A stretch of DNA of 64,000 bases from Legionella londiniensis (GCF_001467825.1 NZ_LNYK01000001.1:105621-169620), one strand, 5' to 3'. Shown: positions 35,631 through 46,716, counted from the stretch's first letter. Numbers and translations: made by a program. Notes: generated from the sequence alone by a model not told the origin.

Positions 35631-35707
35631 GGCGTGTCATCCATTACTATTTCTGACTGTAAATTATACAAACTATCGTTTCATAAACGTAATTGATGAT
35701 GCGCCCT
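35629..35707. mobile_element. MITE-like long inverted repeat
   Basis: The 19-base arms AGGGCGTGTCATCCATTAC (35629-35647) and GTAATTGATGATGCGCCCT (35689-35707) are complementary at 16 of 19 positions around a 41-base AT-rich centre. The left arm begins in the stop codon of the APC permease. Length (79 bp), terminal inverted repeats starting GGGCG and lack of coding content suggest a miniature transposable element or a paired remnant of IS ends. I could not identify a clear target-site duplication. Confidence 0.45.
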
Positions 35708-35713
35708 CAATGA

Positions 35714-37117
<1,404 letters not shown>

Positions 37118-37125
<8 letters not shown>

Positions 37126-37885
37126 ACTTGCAAGCTGGAACGTTAATTCATTAAAAGTACGCTTGCCGCAAGTGCTCGATTGGATAAAAAAAACCAATGT
37201 TGATATTTTGGCTCTGCAGGAAACTAAAATTTTAGATGAATACTTTCCCAAAGAGCCATTTGAGGGTTTAGGATACAACGTGGCGTTTTCTGGGCAAAAA
37301 ACATACAATGGCGTTGCCCTTATCAGCCGGCAACCGATAGCAGAAGTAACCTGTGAAATACCAGGATTTGAAGATACGCAGCGCAGGATGATCGCTGCAA
37401 CTACCGCAGGGTGCCGCGTGCTTAATCTATATGTGCCAAACGGAAGTGAAATCGGTTCTGATAAATATCAATATAAGTTAAGTTGGCTTGAAAAAATCAG
37501 GGATTATATTGCTCATCAGCTTAAGCAATATACCAATCTTGCAGTGGTGGGCGACTTTAATATCGCGCCAAAAGATATCGATGTGCATGACCCGAAAGCC
37601 TGGGAGGGGTGTATCCATGTTAGCCCGCCGGAGCGAGAAGCATTTTTTGAATTGCTAAAACTGGGTTTAAAAGACAGCTTTCGCACGCTTAATCCCGATG
37701 AGCAAAAATTTAGCTGGTGGGATTATCGCGCAGGCGGTTTCCGGCGCAATAACGGCTTAAGAATTGATCACATCTTGTTGAGCGATGACATGCTGAAGCG
37801 TTGTGAGCAAAGCGGGATTGATATCGAGCCAAGGAGAGCTGCAAGGCCTTCAGATCATGCGCCAGTCTGGGTTCAATTAAAGTGA
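37118..37885 (+). CDS. xthA: Exonuclease III family AP endonuclease, copy 2
   Basis: The 255-residue protein belongs to the same family as the preceding gene: SWNVNSLKVRLPQVLDW, LALQETKI, VGDFNIAPKDIDVHDP, RIDHILLSD and PSDHAPVWVQLK are all present. The WNVNSxxxRLP and NIAPxDxDVxDP forms are those of the E. coli-like XthA branch, so the two neighbours are distinct paralogues rather than a recent duplication. ATG 37118 has AAGGA 8 bases upstream and overlaps the end of copy 1, so the frame extension to 37097 is not needed. The gene ends convergent with the large minus-strand transporter fusion. Confidence 0.9.
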
Positions 37886-37978
37886 ATCATGATCAAAATT
37901 TGCTTAATGCATTGTAAGGGATCTCATCGTCACTGGGAGGCGTACCATATATCAAGCGCTTTTATTTAAAGATTTAAT

Positions 37979-40900
37979 TTATATAGTAAAAGAATTGCCT
38001 GCTTTGCGATTCATTGTTTCAAGAGCTTGTATTTTACTTTCCAACATGGCAATTTGTTCCTGAAACCGTTGCGAGATAATTCGAGTAATATTCTGCAAAA
38101 TTTGCGGGAACGCATTGGTGATGGTGAAAAAGTCCGCTTTGTTCAAAACAAGCAACATTGCGCGATCCTTTGCTATGGCTGTAGAAGTGCGTTTATTTGC
38201 CCCAAACAAAGCCATTTCCCCAAAACAATTAAAAGGTTTGAGGGTAGCAAGCAGTTCATTATTTTTATAAATTAATATTTCTCCTTGAACAAGGACATAC
38301 AGGCTGTCGCCTTCCTCCCCCTCAGTGATGATTATCTGTTCAGGAGCGCAATCTAAAATCTCGCATGATTGTCCAAGCTCGTATAACACTTCATCGGGTA
38401 ATGATTCAAAAAAATCGGTTTGTTGAAGCGCGATAGTCCTTTGTAAAAGATTCATGTCTGCCATATCTCCAATTGGATGTTGCGATAAGCAATTAACAAG
38501 CCAGGGGTCATCAAGCAATATGCTTTGCCAGTCTTGCTCCGCCACGTTTAAATTCACTGTATCATCAAAGGCCTTTTCTATAAGTTTGCAAACGAGCAGT
38601 TTGTTTTCATGAGTGGTGAGAAATTCAATGCCTTTATCTTGAATGTTTTTATTGTCAGGAGTTACATGAAAGGGGTTTATTCTTGGGATATTGGAAGAAA
38701 TATTGGCTGTATTTACATGATACGCCGCATACCAATATAAAAAACGTTCTTTGGCGTAATAAATACGATTATGCAACAAGGGTTTTAGCTGTCGCAGGGA
38801 TTCTAAAGCCATCAACAATTGATATTGTTGAATGAGCTTGACTTCAAAATGCATTGCATCCAGTAACGATTCGCATAATTTTTTAGAGAAAGTCACGCTC
38901 TTTTTTCGTTCCAATAATTGCCTGGCAATAATTGTTCTTAAATAAGTGTTTTTTTCTTTCAGGAATTCAATAATAAAGGGTTCCACGCCTTGATCAGGCA
39001 GGGGAACAATAAAATTTTGTGCGGATTCACTGTATTCATGTGGATTCTTGTAATAAAGATCCATGAGTTGATTTGCCAGAGGAAGCAACTCTGCTATTTC
39101 AAACCTTTGGTGCAGGATTTTTATGGTATTGTGATTAAGAAATTTTCCTAAAATTGGCAACATGTCTACCACATCTTGCGCGGGTAAATGGTGAAAGGCT
39201 GTGATGCGCACTAATGGTTCTTTGTCTGTCAGCAATTTTTCTTTGATATCATACAGCCGGCCTGGTCCTAATGAACTCAGTAATTTTGCGGCAATGATAC
39301 GGTTTTTAGCACTTGTTGAATCAGCAAATTTTTTCGTTAAATTAATAGCAAAAATATAGTCAGATATGTCGCCGTGTTTTAATAAAATTAATAATGCATT
39401 TTTTGCGGTAGGATTTTCTTCCAGCCGCGCTTTTGCATCTTTAATTAATATGCCTGAATGAACATTACTTAAAAGCTTATACAGTAAATCCTGGGTTTCT
39501 TGATTTAAGTCCGCTTTCTGATACAGTTCGATTAATTTATTAGAATCTAAAATAGTTGAAGGGTATTGATCCAAAACCTTGATGACAATATTATGAAGTT
39601 CTTTTTTGCTATTATCAGCGAGTATCTTATAGAGCGAAGAAGGAGGCGTTTCAAACAGCCTCGGCGTGACTAATGCAATCTCCATTGAACCCGCGGAAGG
39701 TTTGTTTATTGTCGTCAAAATCAAATTTTTTATATATTCTTTCTCTTTCTCATCTTGCATTGCAAAGGAAAAGCCGCTGGTCATAATCATTTCTTTTAGC
39801 GTTAGGGAATAACGTTTAAACAACTGAATGGAGAGTATAATGCCTATGATGGAAAGCACGATAAAGAATATGGGAAAGTAATTGATAATAATGGTTGATT
39901 GAGTGGAAAGCAGTGCAAAAAATGCGGCTATCAAAGAAGAAAGCGGATTGCAATAAGATTTAATGAAAATTTGACTTTTTATGATAATGAGTGGCGGGAA
40001 AATGTTGATAATATTTTTATAAATCATAGAAAGCCAACCATAGTCGAACACAATTCCAATTCCACACAATATTACAGCTGGCCAAAGCGCAGGCGTTATC
40101 CAATAAATTATTCCTGCTATTAAAATCAGTGAAAAAATAAACTGCAGAATAATATGAAATTTAACCCTTGAAAAAACTGATGAAGCGATGAATTGTGTGC
40201 CTAATGATCCTGCATTGCCTAATAACATAAAGAGTGAGACAAAGGTACCGATTTGTTCTTTATCAGCAAAATTCATTTCTAATTGTTTTCTAAATAAAAA
40301 CTCGGCCGCCTGAAATATAGTGCTAAAAAGTATAAATATGATGACTAGCACCCTAAACAACGGATAACGTATCGGCGAGCTGGAGACGGTTTTCTTATGA
40401 TTTTCCCCACTTGGTTCTGTGTCAATGATTTGCGCGGTAAAGCTTGTAAGAAAAAAAGCAATCACTAAAAAAATCAGAAACAAAAGAGGCAATACCGATA
40501 CATTCAGAACAGAAGTTATACCCGCATATAAAAGCGGCGCAATAATTGATGACAGCGAGGCAGTAATGGTAAAGCGATTGAAAATGGCTTTATATTGACG
40601 ATAGAAAAATAATGTAGAGATAAAACTCCAGATAATTGCCCCAAGGAGGCTTGAGCATGCCCTTAAGAGCAAAATACTGATAAATGGAGCCCAGTACCAG
40701 GTTGACCAGTTTAGAAGCAATATTAAAATCAGGATAAGACTGATTGCCAAAAAATTGGCCTGGATGTATTTTTTAAAATTTTTCGGGGTGTATAGGGAGA
40801 AGATATTTCCCAGTATGAAAATGGTGAATCCTTCCCCGAGCATCCAATAAGGAATCCAGCTTGAGGGATAAATAGAGAGAAAAATCGAATAATTAAATAC

Positions 40901-41035
40901 CGTTGTGCCGATTGCAAAAGCAGCCGGAATGATACTTAATAATATGGATAAGAAAAAATTATTTTGTAATTTTTTGTCTCCTGATAGAACCTTGGGAATT
41001 AACCTGGCACTCCAGTCTTTCATATGTTGTTTCAA
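37979..41035 (-). CDS. NTT-like transporter fused to helical repeats and CNB domain
   Basis: The 1018-residue protein has about eleven hydrophobic helices in residues 25-410 with a fold pattern like the ATP/ADP (NTT/TlcA) transporter family and related MFS proteins (LPLLFLIFLVIAFFLTSFTA; FRKQLEMNFADKEQIGTFVS). A long helical region, about 430-850, follows; segments such as AAKLLSSLGPGRLYDIKEKL and EPLVRITAFHHLPAQDVVDM look like HEAT repeats. Residues 868-985 form a cyclic-nucleotide-binding domain with FGEMALFGANKRTSTA at about 938-953, retaining the Gly-Glu and Arg used to hold cNMP. The tail is coiled. NTT-HEAT-CNB fusions are known in bacteria, but transport substrate and ligand are unknown. 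Codon use is more AT-rich than its neighbours, hinting at transfer. Confidence 0.7.
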   Translation of the reverse strand: MKQHMKDWSARLIPKVLSGDKKLQNNFFLSILLSIIPAAFAIGTTVFNYSIFLSIYPSSWIPYWMLGEGFTIFILGNIFSLYTPKNFKKYIQANFLAISLILILILLLNWSTWYWAPFISILLLRACSSLLGAIIWSFISTLFFYRQYKAIFNRFTITASLSSIIAPLLYAGITSVLNVSVLPLLFLIFLVIAFFLTSFTAQIIDTEPSGENHKKTVSSSPIRYPLFRVLVIIFILFSTIFQAAEFLFRKQLEMNFADKEQIGTFVSLFMLLGNAGSLGTQFIASSVFSRVKFHIILQFIFSLILIAGIIYWITPALWPAVILCGIGIVFDYGWLSMIYKNIINIFPPLIIIKSQIFIKSYCNPLSSLIAAFFALLSTQSTIIINYFPIFFIVLSIIGIILSIQLFKRYSLTLKEMIMTSGFSFAMQDEKEKEYIKNLILTTINKPSAGSMEIALVTPRLFETPPSSLYKILADNSKKELHNIVIKVLDQYPSTILDSNKLIELYQKADLNQETQDLLYKLLSNVHSGILIKDAKARLEENPTAKNALLILLKHGDISDYIFAINLTKKFADSTSAKNRIIAAKLLSSLGPGRLYDIKEKLLTDKEPLVRITAFHHLPAQDVVDMLPILGKFLNHNTIKILHQRFEIAELLPLANQLMDLYYKNPHEYSESAQNFIVPLPDQGVEPFIIEFLKEKNTYLRTIIARQLLERKKSVTFSKKLCESLLDAMHFEVKLIQQYQLLMALESLRQLKPLLHNRIYYAKERFLYWYAAYHVNTANISSNIPRINPFHVTPDNKNIQDKGIEFLTTHENKLLVCKLIEKAFDDTVNLNVAEQDWQSILLDDPWLVNCLSQHPIGDMADMNLLQRTIALQQTDFFESLPDEVLYELGQSCEILDCAPEQIIITEGEEGDSLYVLVQGEILIYKNNELLATLKPFNCFGEMALFGANKRTSTAIAKDRAMLLVLNKADFFTITNAFPQILQNITRIISQRFQEQIAMLESKIQALETMNRKAGNSFTI

Positions 41036-41474
41036 CCTAATTTATCAGCCTGCAGATGACGCCTGTTTAATAAATAGGAAGTGTTGAGACGGGCGCCTGT
41101 CCTTTTATGTCCCACGCTTGGCAATGTAAAAAGAAGCGTTATTCATGATAACGCCTTCTCTAACAGCAATGGTTACGATACCATACGATAGCTTATATTA
41201 TAAGCGCAGAAAAACCAGACCCAGAGCAACCGGCATATGTTTGGTATCATGAACCAGGCTTGCAGCGTGGATCAAATGCGATTGTCTCTCATTGGCGCTA
41301 ATGTTATCAAAAGCCAAATTGTATTTGATTTATATCGCTCTATCTGTTAATGTTCCGCATTAGCTTATAAAGGGCATGGTGCTTGAGGTAATAAAGCATA
41401 TCTTACAGCTGGATATAGAATATGCTGCAGCGCTCAAGTGGCGGTGCTGAATGTAAAATTTAGTGAGTGGTATT
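41036..41474. other. Divergent intergenic region without recognised gene
   Basis: This 439-base stretch separates the minus-strand transporter fusion from rpmE. It contains an imperfect hairpin near 41132-41156 (GAAGCGTTAT ... ATAACGCCTTC with one bulged C) and AT-rich promoter-like sequence near 41410-41425. I found no coding sequence with support in any frame. Confidence 0.5.
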
Positions 41475-41699
41475 ATGAAATCTGCAATTCATCCTGAATA
41501 TAACACCGTGAAAGTGACCTGTAGTTGCGGTCACTCATTTGAAACCCGTTCTACTTTAGATCATGATTTGAATATTGAAGTCTGTTCTAACTGCCATCCA
41601 TTCTACACGGGTAAACAAAAATTAGTAGATACTGGCGGGCGCGTTCAAAAATTCCGTGATCGCTATAAAAAGCTTGATGCATCTCAAACTGAAGTTTAA
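41475..41699 (+). CDS. rpmE: Ribosomal protein bL31, zinc-binding form
   Basis: The 74-residue product begins [10 protein letters not shown] and keeps the four zinc ligands of the C+ form: Cys16 and Cys18 in VTCSCGHSF, and Cys37 and Cys40 in [18 protein letters not shown]. Zinc-replete cells use this form; the C- paralogue, often Zur-controlled, is not in the window. ATG 41475 gives the usual N-terminus, and the four extra codons upstream are not needed. It is followed by a clear terminator, so it is monocistronic. Confidence 0.95.
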   Translation: MKSAIHPEYNTVKVTCSCGHSFETRSTLDHDLNIEVCSNCHPFYTGKQKLVDTGGRVQKFRDRYKKLDASQTEV

Positions 41700-41737
41700 T
41701 GTATTGATTTTATAATAGAAAATAAGCTAAAAATCAT

Positions 41738-41764
41738 AGGCGCAGCAATTTGCGCCTTTTTTTT
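41738..41764 (+). terminator. Intrinsic terminator of rpmE
   Basis: AGGCGCA (41738-41744) pairs with TGCGCCT (41751-41757) around a 6-base loop and is followed by an uninterrupted run of T. It lies 38 bases after the rpmE stop codon. Confidence 0.85.
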
Positions 41765-41839
41765 GCGAAAAAAACTGTTCATTGAATAAATTTTTCTATA
41801 TGATTTTTTGCTGGATTATTTGAAGAGTGAGCAAGCACT

Positions 41840-43075
41840 TTGAATAAAGATGTTTTAAAAGAACGGGCATTGCATTATCACGAATTTCCTGTTCCTGGAA
41901 AACTCGGCGTACATGTGACCAAGCCTACCAACTCTCAAAATGACTTATCACTGGCGTATACTCCAGGCGTTGCAGAACCGGTATTGGCCATTGCTGAGAA
42001 TCATGATGCGGTGTACCGCTATACTTCCAAGGGGAATTTAATTGCCGTTATGACCAATGGAACAGCGGTGCTGGGTCTTGGTGATGTAGGGCCTCTGGCG
42101 AGTAAGCCTGTCATGGAAGGCAAGGCTGTTTTATTTAAACGCTTTGCCGGCATCGATGTTTTTGATATAGAAATTGATGCCAATGACCCACAGGCTTTCA
42201 TTACCACCGCAAAGAGCATTGCGCCTACTTTCGGCGGCATCAATTTGGAAGATATCAAGGCGCCAGAATGTTTTGATATTGAAAAGGCATTGAGCGAGCA
42301 GCTTAACATACCAGTCTTTCATGATGATCAGCACGGTACTGCCATTGTGGTTGCGGCAGGGCTGCTCAATGCCCTGGAACTGCAAGGCAAGCGCTTATCT
42401 GAAGCGAGGATTGTATGTATCGGCGCGGGCGCTGCCGGAATCGCTTCCATGCGGCTTTTGGTTGCTTTGGGCGCAGATAAAAAAAATATGCTGCTCCTGG
42501 ATAGCAAAGGAGTTATCCATACTGGCCGTGAGGACTTGAATGTATATAAATATGCTTTTGCGCGGGCCACAGAGCGAAGAACGTTAGGAGACGCACTGGA
42601 AGGCGCTGACGTATTTATAGGGGTCGCCAAACCGGATTTATTGAACGCTAATTTATTAAAATTAATGGCGCCAAGGCCGATTATATTTGCCCTTTCCAAC
42701 CCCAATCCGGAAATTAAACCGGAATTGGCTCAAGCCATTTGCGATAATTTGATTATTGCGACAGGGCGCAGCGATTATCCGAATCAGGTAAACAATGTTT
42801 TGTGTTTTCCCTATATTTTCCGTGGCGCGTTGGATGTTCGTGCGACCTGTATTAACCAGGCCATGCACATAGCTGCTGTTGATGCAATCCGTCAGCTTGT
42901 CCATGAGCCTGTGCCGCAGGAAGTAAAAGATAATTATCCCGGTGTAACCGAGTGGGAATTTGGCCCACACTATATAATTCCCAAGCCTATTGATCCGCGC
43001 CTGCGCGAACGTGTGCCCGTTGCTGTAGCCAACGCAGCGATCGCGAGCGGGGTCAGCCAAAAAGGTGCTGTATAG
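41840..43075 (+). CDS. Malic enzyme, short form without PTA domain
   Basis: The 411-residue enzyme decarboxylates malate to pyruvate. LAYTPGVAEPVLAI, TNGTAVLGLGDVGPLASKPVMEGK (in part), FHDDQHGTAIV and the Rossmann IGAGAAGIASMRLL motif define it. It is of the MaeB type but ends after the catalytic part, lacking the phosphotransacetylase-like C-terminal domain of full-length MaeB. Such stand-alone forms are common. Cofactor could be NAD or NADP. The TTG start is accepted because the homologous sequence begins at once (LKERALHYHEFPVPGKLG). Two tandem MFS permeases follow 51 bases later. Confidence 0.9.
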   Translation: MNKDVLKERALHYHEFPVPGKLGVHVTKPTNSQNDLSLAYTPGVAEPVLAIAENHDAVYRYTSKGNLIAVMTNGTAVLGLGDVGPLASKPVMEGKAVLFKRFAGIDVFDIEIDANDPQAFITTAKSIAPTFGGINLEDIKAPECFDIEKALSEQLNIPVFHDDQHGTAIVVAAGLLNALELQGKRLSEARIVCIGAGAAGIASMRLLVALGADKKNMLLLDSKGVIHTGREDLNVYKYAFARATERRTLGDALEGADVFIGVAKPDLLNANLLKLMAPRPIIFALSNPNPEIKPELAQAICDNLIIATGRSDYPNQVNNVLCFPYIFRGALDVRATCINQAMHIAAVDAIRQLVHEPVPQEVKDNYPGVTEWEFGPHYIIPKPIDPRLRERVPVAVANAAIASGVSQKGAV

Positions 43076-43126
43076 CACCGCTCAATTTTTAAACTCAGCT
43101 TAACCTATTACGTTAAGGAGATCGTT

Positions 43127-44437
43127 TTGCTTATTCATGACAATAAGAAACATAATTTGATTGCTTGGTTTATTTGTACTTTAGGTGCCATCTATTACGC
43201 CTATGAATACTTGTTGCGAATTTCACCGAGTGTTATGGAAACTGAATTGCGTAATCATTTTAATTTATCAGCCGCAGGCTTTGGTTTCTTATCGGCTTTT
43301 TACTATTACGCCTACGTTCCAATGCAATTGCCTGTTGGCGTCCTAATGGACCGATACGGCCCAAAACGCCTTTTAACTGTGGCTTGCGGACTTTGCGTTA
43401 TTGGCACCTTGATGTTTGCTGATACGCAAGTGTTTTCGGTAGCCGCATTAGGTCGTTTTTTGGTAGGCCTGGGTTCGGCTTTTGCCTTTGTGGGCGTTTT
43501 AAAGCTAGCGACTATTTGGCTGCCGGAAGATAAGCTGGCTCTGGTTGCAGGTATTGCCGCAGCATTAGGCACCATTGGCGCCATGGCGGGAGATAATTTA
43601 TTGGGGTACATGGTCATCCGGCTTGGTTGGCAAAGTACGGCAAATTATACCGCAATATTCGGGGTTGGCTTAATGATCATCCTGTGGTATGGCATCAGGG
43701 ATCACAGGCGATCCAAAAAGTCCGGAGGAACTGTCAGCAGCTTCAAAAGAAATATGTCTGATTTGATGCTTATTTCGCGGAACAAGCAAATTTGGATAAA
43801 CGGCTTTTACGGCTGTTTAGTCTATTTGCCAACGACAGTATTCGCCGAGCTTTGGGGAATTCCTTATTTGCGCCATGCCCAGGGTTTAACAGAAGCCAAT
43901 GCGCATTTTTCTAATTCTTTATTATTCTTAGGTTTTACCATTGGCGCACCATTAATGGGGTGGATATCCGATAAATTGAAGCGGCGAAAATTACCTATGC
44001 TGGTGGGGGCGGCTGGCGCCGGCATTATCATGGTGATCATTCTGTATGTACCAGGTCTTAACCATACTGTTTTAAATGTACTGATGCTGTTATTGGGTTT
44101 ATTATACAGCGCTCAAGCCATTGTTTTTGCAGTTGGTCGCGAATTGAGCCCAAGGGAGGCGGCAGGGACTGCCATAGCGATGACGAATATGATTGTCATG
44201 ATTGGCGCTATGTTTTTACAGCCTTTAGTTGGAGATTTGTTGGTCTGGAGTGCCCATATGCGTTCAACCTATTTTCCCTTGCATGACTTGCATATCGATA
44301 AGATGCAGCAATTCTACACAGCTCAGGATTATCAATTTGCCTTGTCAATTATTCCGCTTGGCATTTTAATTGCCGCGATTTTGACTTTTTTCTTAAGAGA
44401 AACCCATGCTCATGCGGATAAAAATGCAAACAATTAA
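43127..44437 (+). CDS. MFS transporter, copy 1 of second tandem pair
   Basis: The 436-residue permease has twelve hydrophobic segments, with LPVGVLMDRYGPKRLL after helix 2, GRFLVGLGSAFAFVGVLKLAT in helix 4-5, and GWISDKLKRRKLP opening the second half. AAGGAG stands 6 bases before the TTG start at 43127. The N-terminal pattern of YAYEYLLRISPSVM is shared with its neighbour. Family relatives in intracellular gammaproteobacteria include amino-acid (Pht-type) permeases, but substrate is unknown. It overlaps the next gene by 32 bases if that gene's first ATG is used. Confidence 0.85.
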   Translation: MLIHDNKKHNLIAWFICTLGAIYYAYEYLLRISPSVMETELRNHFNLSAAGFGFLSAFYYYAYVPMQLPVGVLMDRYGPKRLLTVACGLCVIGTLMFADTQVFSVAALGRFLVGLGSAFAFVGVLKLATIWLPEDKLALVAGIAAALGTIGAMAGDNLLGYMVIRLGWQSTANYTAIFGVGLMIILWYGIRDHRRSKKSGGTVSSFKRNMSDLMLISRNKQIWINGFYGCLVYLPTTVFAELWGIPYLRHAQGLTEANAHFSNSLLFLGFTIGAPLMGWISDKLKRRKLPMLVGAAGAGIIMVIILYVPGLNHTVLNVLMLLLGLLYSAQAIVFAVGRELSPREAAGTAIAMTNMIVMIGAMFLQPLVGDLLVWSAHMRSTYFPLHDLHIDKMQQFYTAQDYQFALSIIPLGILIAAILTFFLRETHAHADKNANN

Positions 44438-45713
44438 CCTGTCCGCCAAAAGACAGATTTTTTTTGGCTCTTTGGTTTGTACGATTGGGGCGATATTTTA
44501 TTGCTATGAATTTGTCTTACGGATCATCCCAGGTGCATTGCAAAGCGAGCTAAGCGCGGCTTTTGGTCATATTTCGGCTTATTCATTTGGCCAGCTGTCT
44601 GCGTTTTATTATTTTGCCTACTCACCTATGCAATTACCCGTTGGCATGCTCATGGACCGTTTCGGCCCCCGAAAGTTGCTGACATTCGCTTGCATCTGCT
44701 GCACGATTGGCTCTTTTATGTTTACTTACTCTTCGTCAATGTTGATTGCCGGCAGCGGGCGATTTTTGGTGGGGTTTGGATCGTCTTTCGCTTTTGTCGG
44801 TGTTTTATCATTGGCCATGCACTGGTTGCCCAGGCGTTACTTTTCTCTCGTTGCCGGCCTGATCACGACTCTAGGTATGATGGGATTGGTCTATGGCGAA
44901 GTAAAGCTGACTGAACTTGTGGTTGTGATTGGTTTACAGCGAGTCTTGTTTCTTATGGTCTTTTTTGGCGCATTTTTAAGTATTTTTATTTATTTAATCG
45001 TACGCGATGGCCCAGGCGGCATCGAAGTCAAATCCCAGCCATTAAGAGTATTTTTTAATCATGTATTGAAGGTTCTGATGTCACCGCAAGTGTGGTTGAT
45101 AGGCTTGGTGGGAGCCTGTTTATATACTTCATTATCCGTATTCGGCGAGTTATGGGGTAAAACTTATTTGGAGCAGGCGCACCACTTAACCAAGCTTCAA
45201 GCTGCAAAAACGGTTTCAGCCATGTTTCTTGGATGGGCAGTTGGCGCGCCAGTGGCAGGTTACTTGTCTGATGCGAGCGGGAAGCGGGTGTTGCCATTAT
45301 TTATTGGCGCTTTAATGTCTTTAATCTGTATTTGCATTGTGCTTTATTGGCCTGGGCTCTCCTATGCCAGCCTGAACATATTACTGTTCTTATACGGATT
45401 TTTCAGTGCGACAGAAATTATTGTATTTGTCATGGCGAAAGAGAATAGCGGCGCAGAATTATCAGGAACGGTATTTGCGGCTACGAACATGATTGTGACT
45501 CTTGGCGGAGTTATCTTTCAACCGTTGGTTGGCAAGTTGCTTGATACTTTTGAGGGCACCTCAACAATAGCTGAAGAACATATTTATTCAGCTTTTGATT
45601 ATCAGCTGGCCTTGTCTATTTTGCCCTTATCTCTGCTCTTGGTCATGATTATTGCCTTTTTTCTCAAAGACAATTGTGCGCTCGCACATGAGCCAAGAAA
45701 GGCGAGATGTTAA
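44406..45713 (+). CDS. MFS transporter, copy 2 of second tandem pair
   Basis: This permease (435 residues from the first ATG) is a clear paralogue of the preceding one: LPVGMLMDRFGPRKLLTFAC, GRFLVGFGSSFAFVGVLSLA and GYLSDASGKRVLP align with its motifs. Three ATGs (44406, 44412, 44424) are close together and none has a strong ribosome-binding site, so translation may be coupled to copy 1. It ends 77 bases before the convergent dam gene. A weak GC-rich inverted repeat (GCAGCC ... GGCTGC) lies between them. Confidence 0.85.
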   Translation: MLMRIKMQTINLSAKRQIFFGSLVCTIGAIFYCYEFVLRIIPGALQSELSAAFGHISAYSFGQLSAFYYFAYSPMQLPVGMLMDRFGPRKLLTFACICCTIGSFMFTYSSSMLIAGSGRFLVGFGSSFAFVGVLSLAMHWLPRRYFSLVAGLITTLGMMGLVYGEVKLTELVVVIGLQRVLFLMVFFGAFLSIFIYLIVRDGPGGIEVKSQPLRVFFNHVLKVLMSPQVWLIGLVGACLYTSLSVFGELWGKTYLEQAHHLTKLQAAKTVSAMFLGWAVGAPVAGYLSDASGKRVLPLFIGALMSLICICIVLYWPGLSYASLNILLFLYGFFSATEIIVFVMAKENSGAELSGTVFAATNMIVTLGGVIFQPLVGKLLDTFEGTSTIAEEHIYSAFDYQLALSILPLSLLLVMIIAFFLKDNCALAHEPRKARC

Positions 45714-45790
45714 CCAGACCATTCAATGATGTATTGGCAAAGCAGCCTTGCTTTTGAAAAGTACTGCGGCTGCGGTGCATGAAATTTGGC

Positions 45791-46600
45791 TTAGCGGAAA
45801 ACCGCGAGTAACTCCCTGACGGCTTCGCGGTTTTGTCCGATGCAGCTGATTGAGCGTTGGACAATAAAGCTTTTTATTTCTCCGCCCTGATAATGATGCC
45901 GGGTAAATTCAGTATCATGATTGGAAATGATGACTGTAATTCCCTTGAGGGCGCATTCTTTGGCAAGCTGAGCCAGGGCGATTTGTTCGCTTTCACCAAA
46001 TTTTTTTTGAATATAAGAAGAAAAATTGCTGGTTTTTGATCTTGGAGCATAGGGTGGATCGCAGTATATTAAATCGCCCTTTTGAGCGATGGCAAAGGTT
46101 TGGCGAAAATCACCATGGCTGAATTCTGCAATCTGGCTTTTTTGGTGGAAATAGTCCATTTCTTTGCGAGGGAAATAAGGTTTGGTATAGCGGCCAAAAG
46201 GCACATTATAACTTCCCTGCCGGTTATAACGGCATAGGCCGTTATAACCGTGACGGTTCAGATATAAAAAAATTGCGGCACGCTCTCTGGCATTTTGGCA
46301 ATGATTAAAATAGTGCCTTAATTTGTAATACTGTTCAGCCTGATTGTTTTGGGGAATAAAAAAAGCTTCACAATAGGAAATAAAATGCTCTCCTTCTTCC
46401 TTTAAATGCCTGAACAAGTTGATTAAGTCTTGATTCTCCTCCCCCAGAAAATAATTTGGGTAATTGGTATTGATAAAAACTGCGGCAGAACCGGTAAACG
46501 GTTCAATCAAGCGTTTCGCGGGCGGCAAGGAATTCAGAATATGCTCAAGGCAGCGGTATTTATTGCCTGCCCATTTTAAAAAAGGTTTTACTTTTACCAT
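45791..46600 (-). CDS. dam: Dam-type adenine-N6 DNA methyltransferase
   Basis: The 269-residue enzyme methylates adenine, presumably in GATC. KPFLKWAGNKYRCLEHI opens the SAM site, EPFTGSAAVFINT is motif I (FxG), LNRHGYNGLCRYNRQG is the Dam-specific recognition stretch, and YCDPPYAP is the catalytic DPPY motif. No restriction gene is adjacent, which fits an orphan Dam used in mismatch repair and replication timing. The segment encoding the YNG/RYN stretch forms a 13-bp perfect hairpin (46221-46250). It is divergent from the diiron-acyltransferase gene. Confidence 0.92.
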   Translation of the reverse strand: MVKVKPFLKWAGNKYRCLEHILNSLPPAKRLIEPFTGSAAVFINTNYPNYFLGEENQDLINLFRHLKEEGEHFISYCEAFFIPQNNQAEQYYKLRHYFNHCQNARERAAIFLYLNRHGYNGLCRYNRQGSYNVPFGRYTKPYFPRKEMDYFHQKSQIAEFSHGDFRQTFAIAQKGDLIYCDPPYAPRSKTSNFSSYIQKKFGESEQIALAQLAKECALKGITVIISNHDTEFTRHHYQGGEIKSFIVQRSISCIGQNREAVRELLAVFR

Positions 46601-46716
46601 AATTGCAGAACTGATTTAAGCAGTGGAAGTATCGCTTATGCAAAGAAAAAAGACCAGCCCTCATGACTTGACCATTTGCTTTTTGCCTCTGTATGATGCA
46701 GCGAACGGTAGTATAA

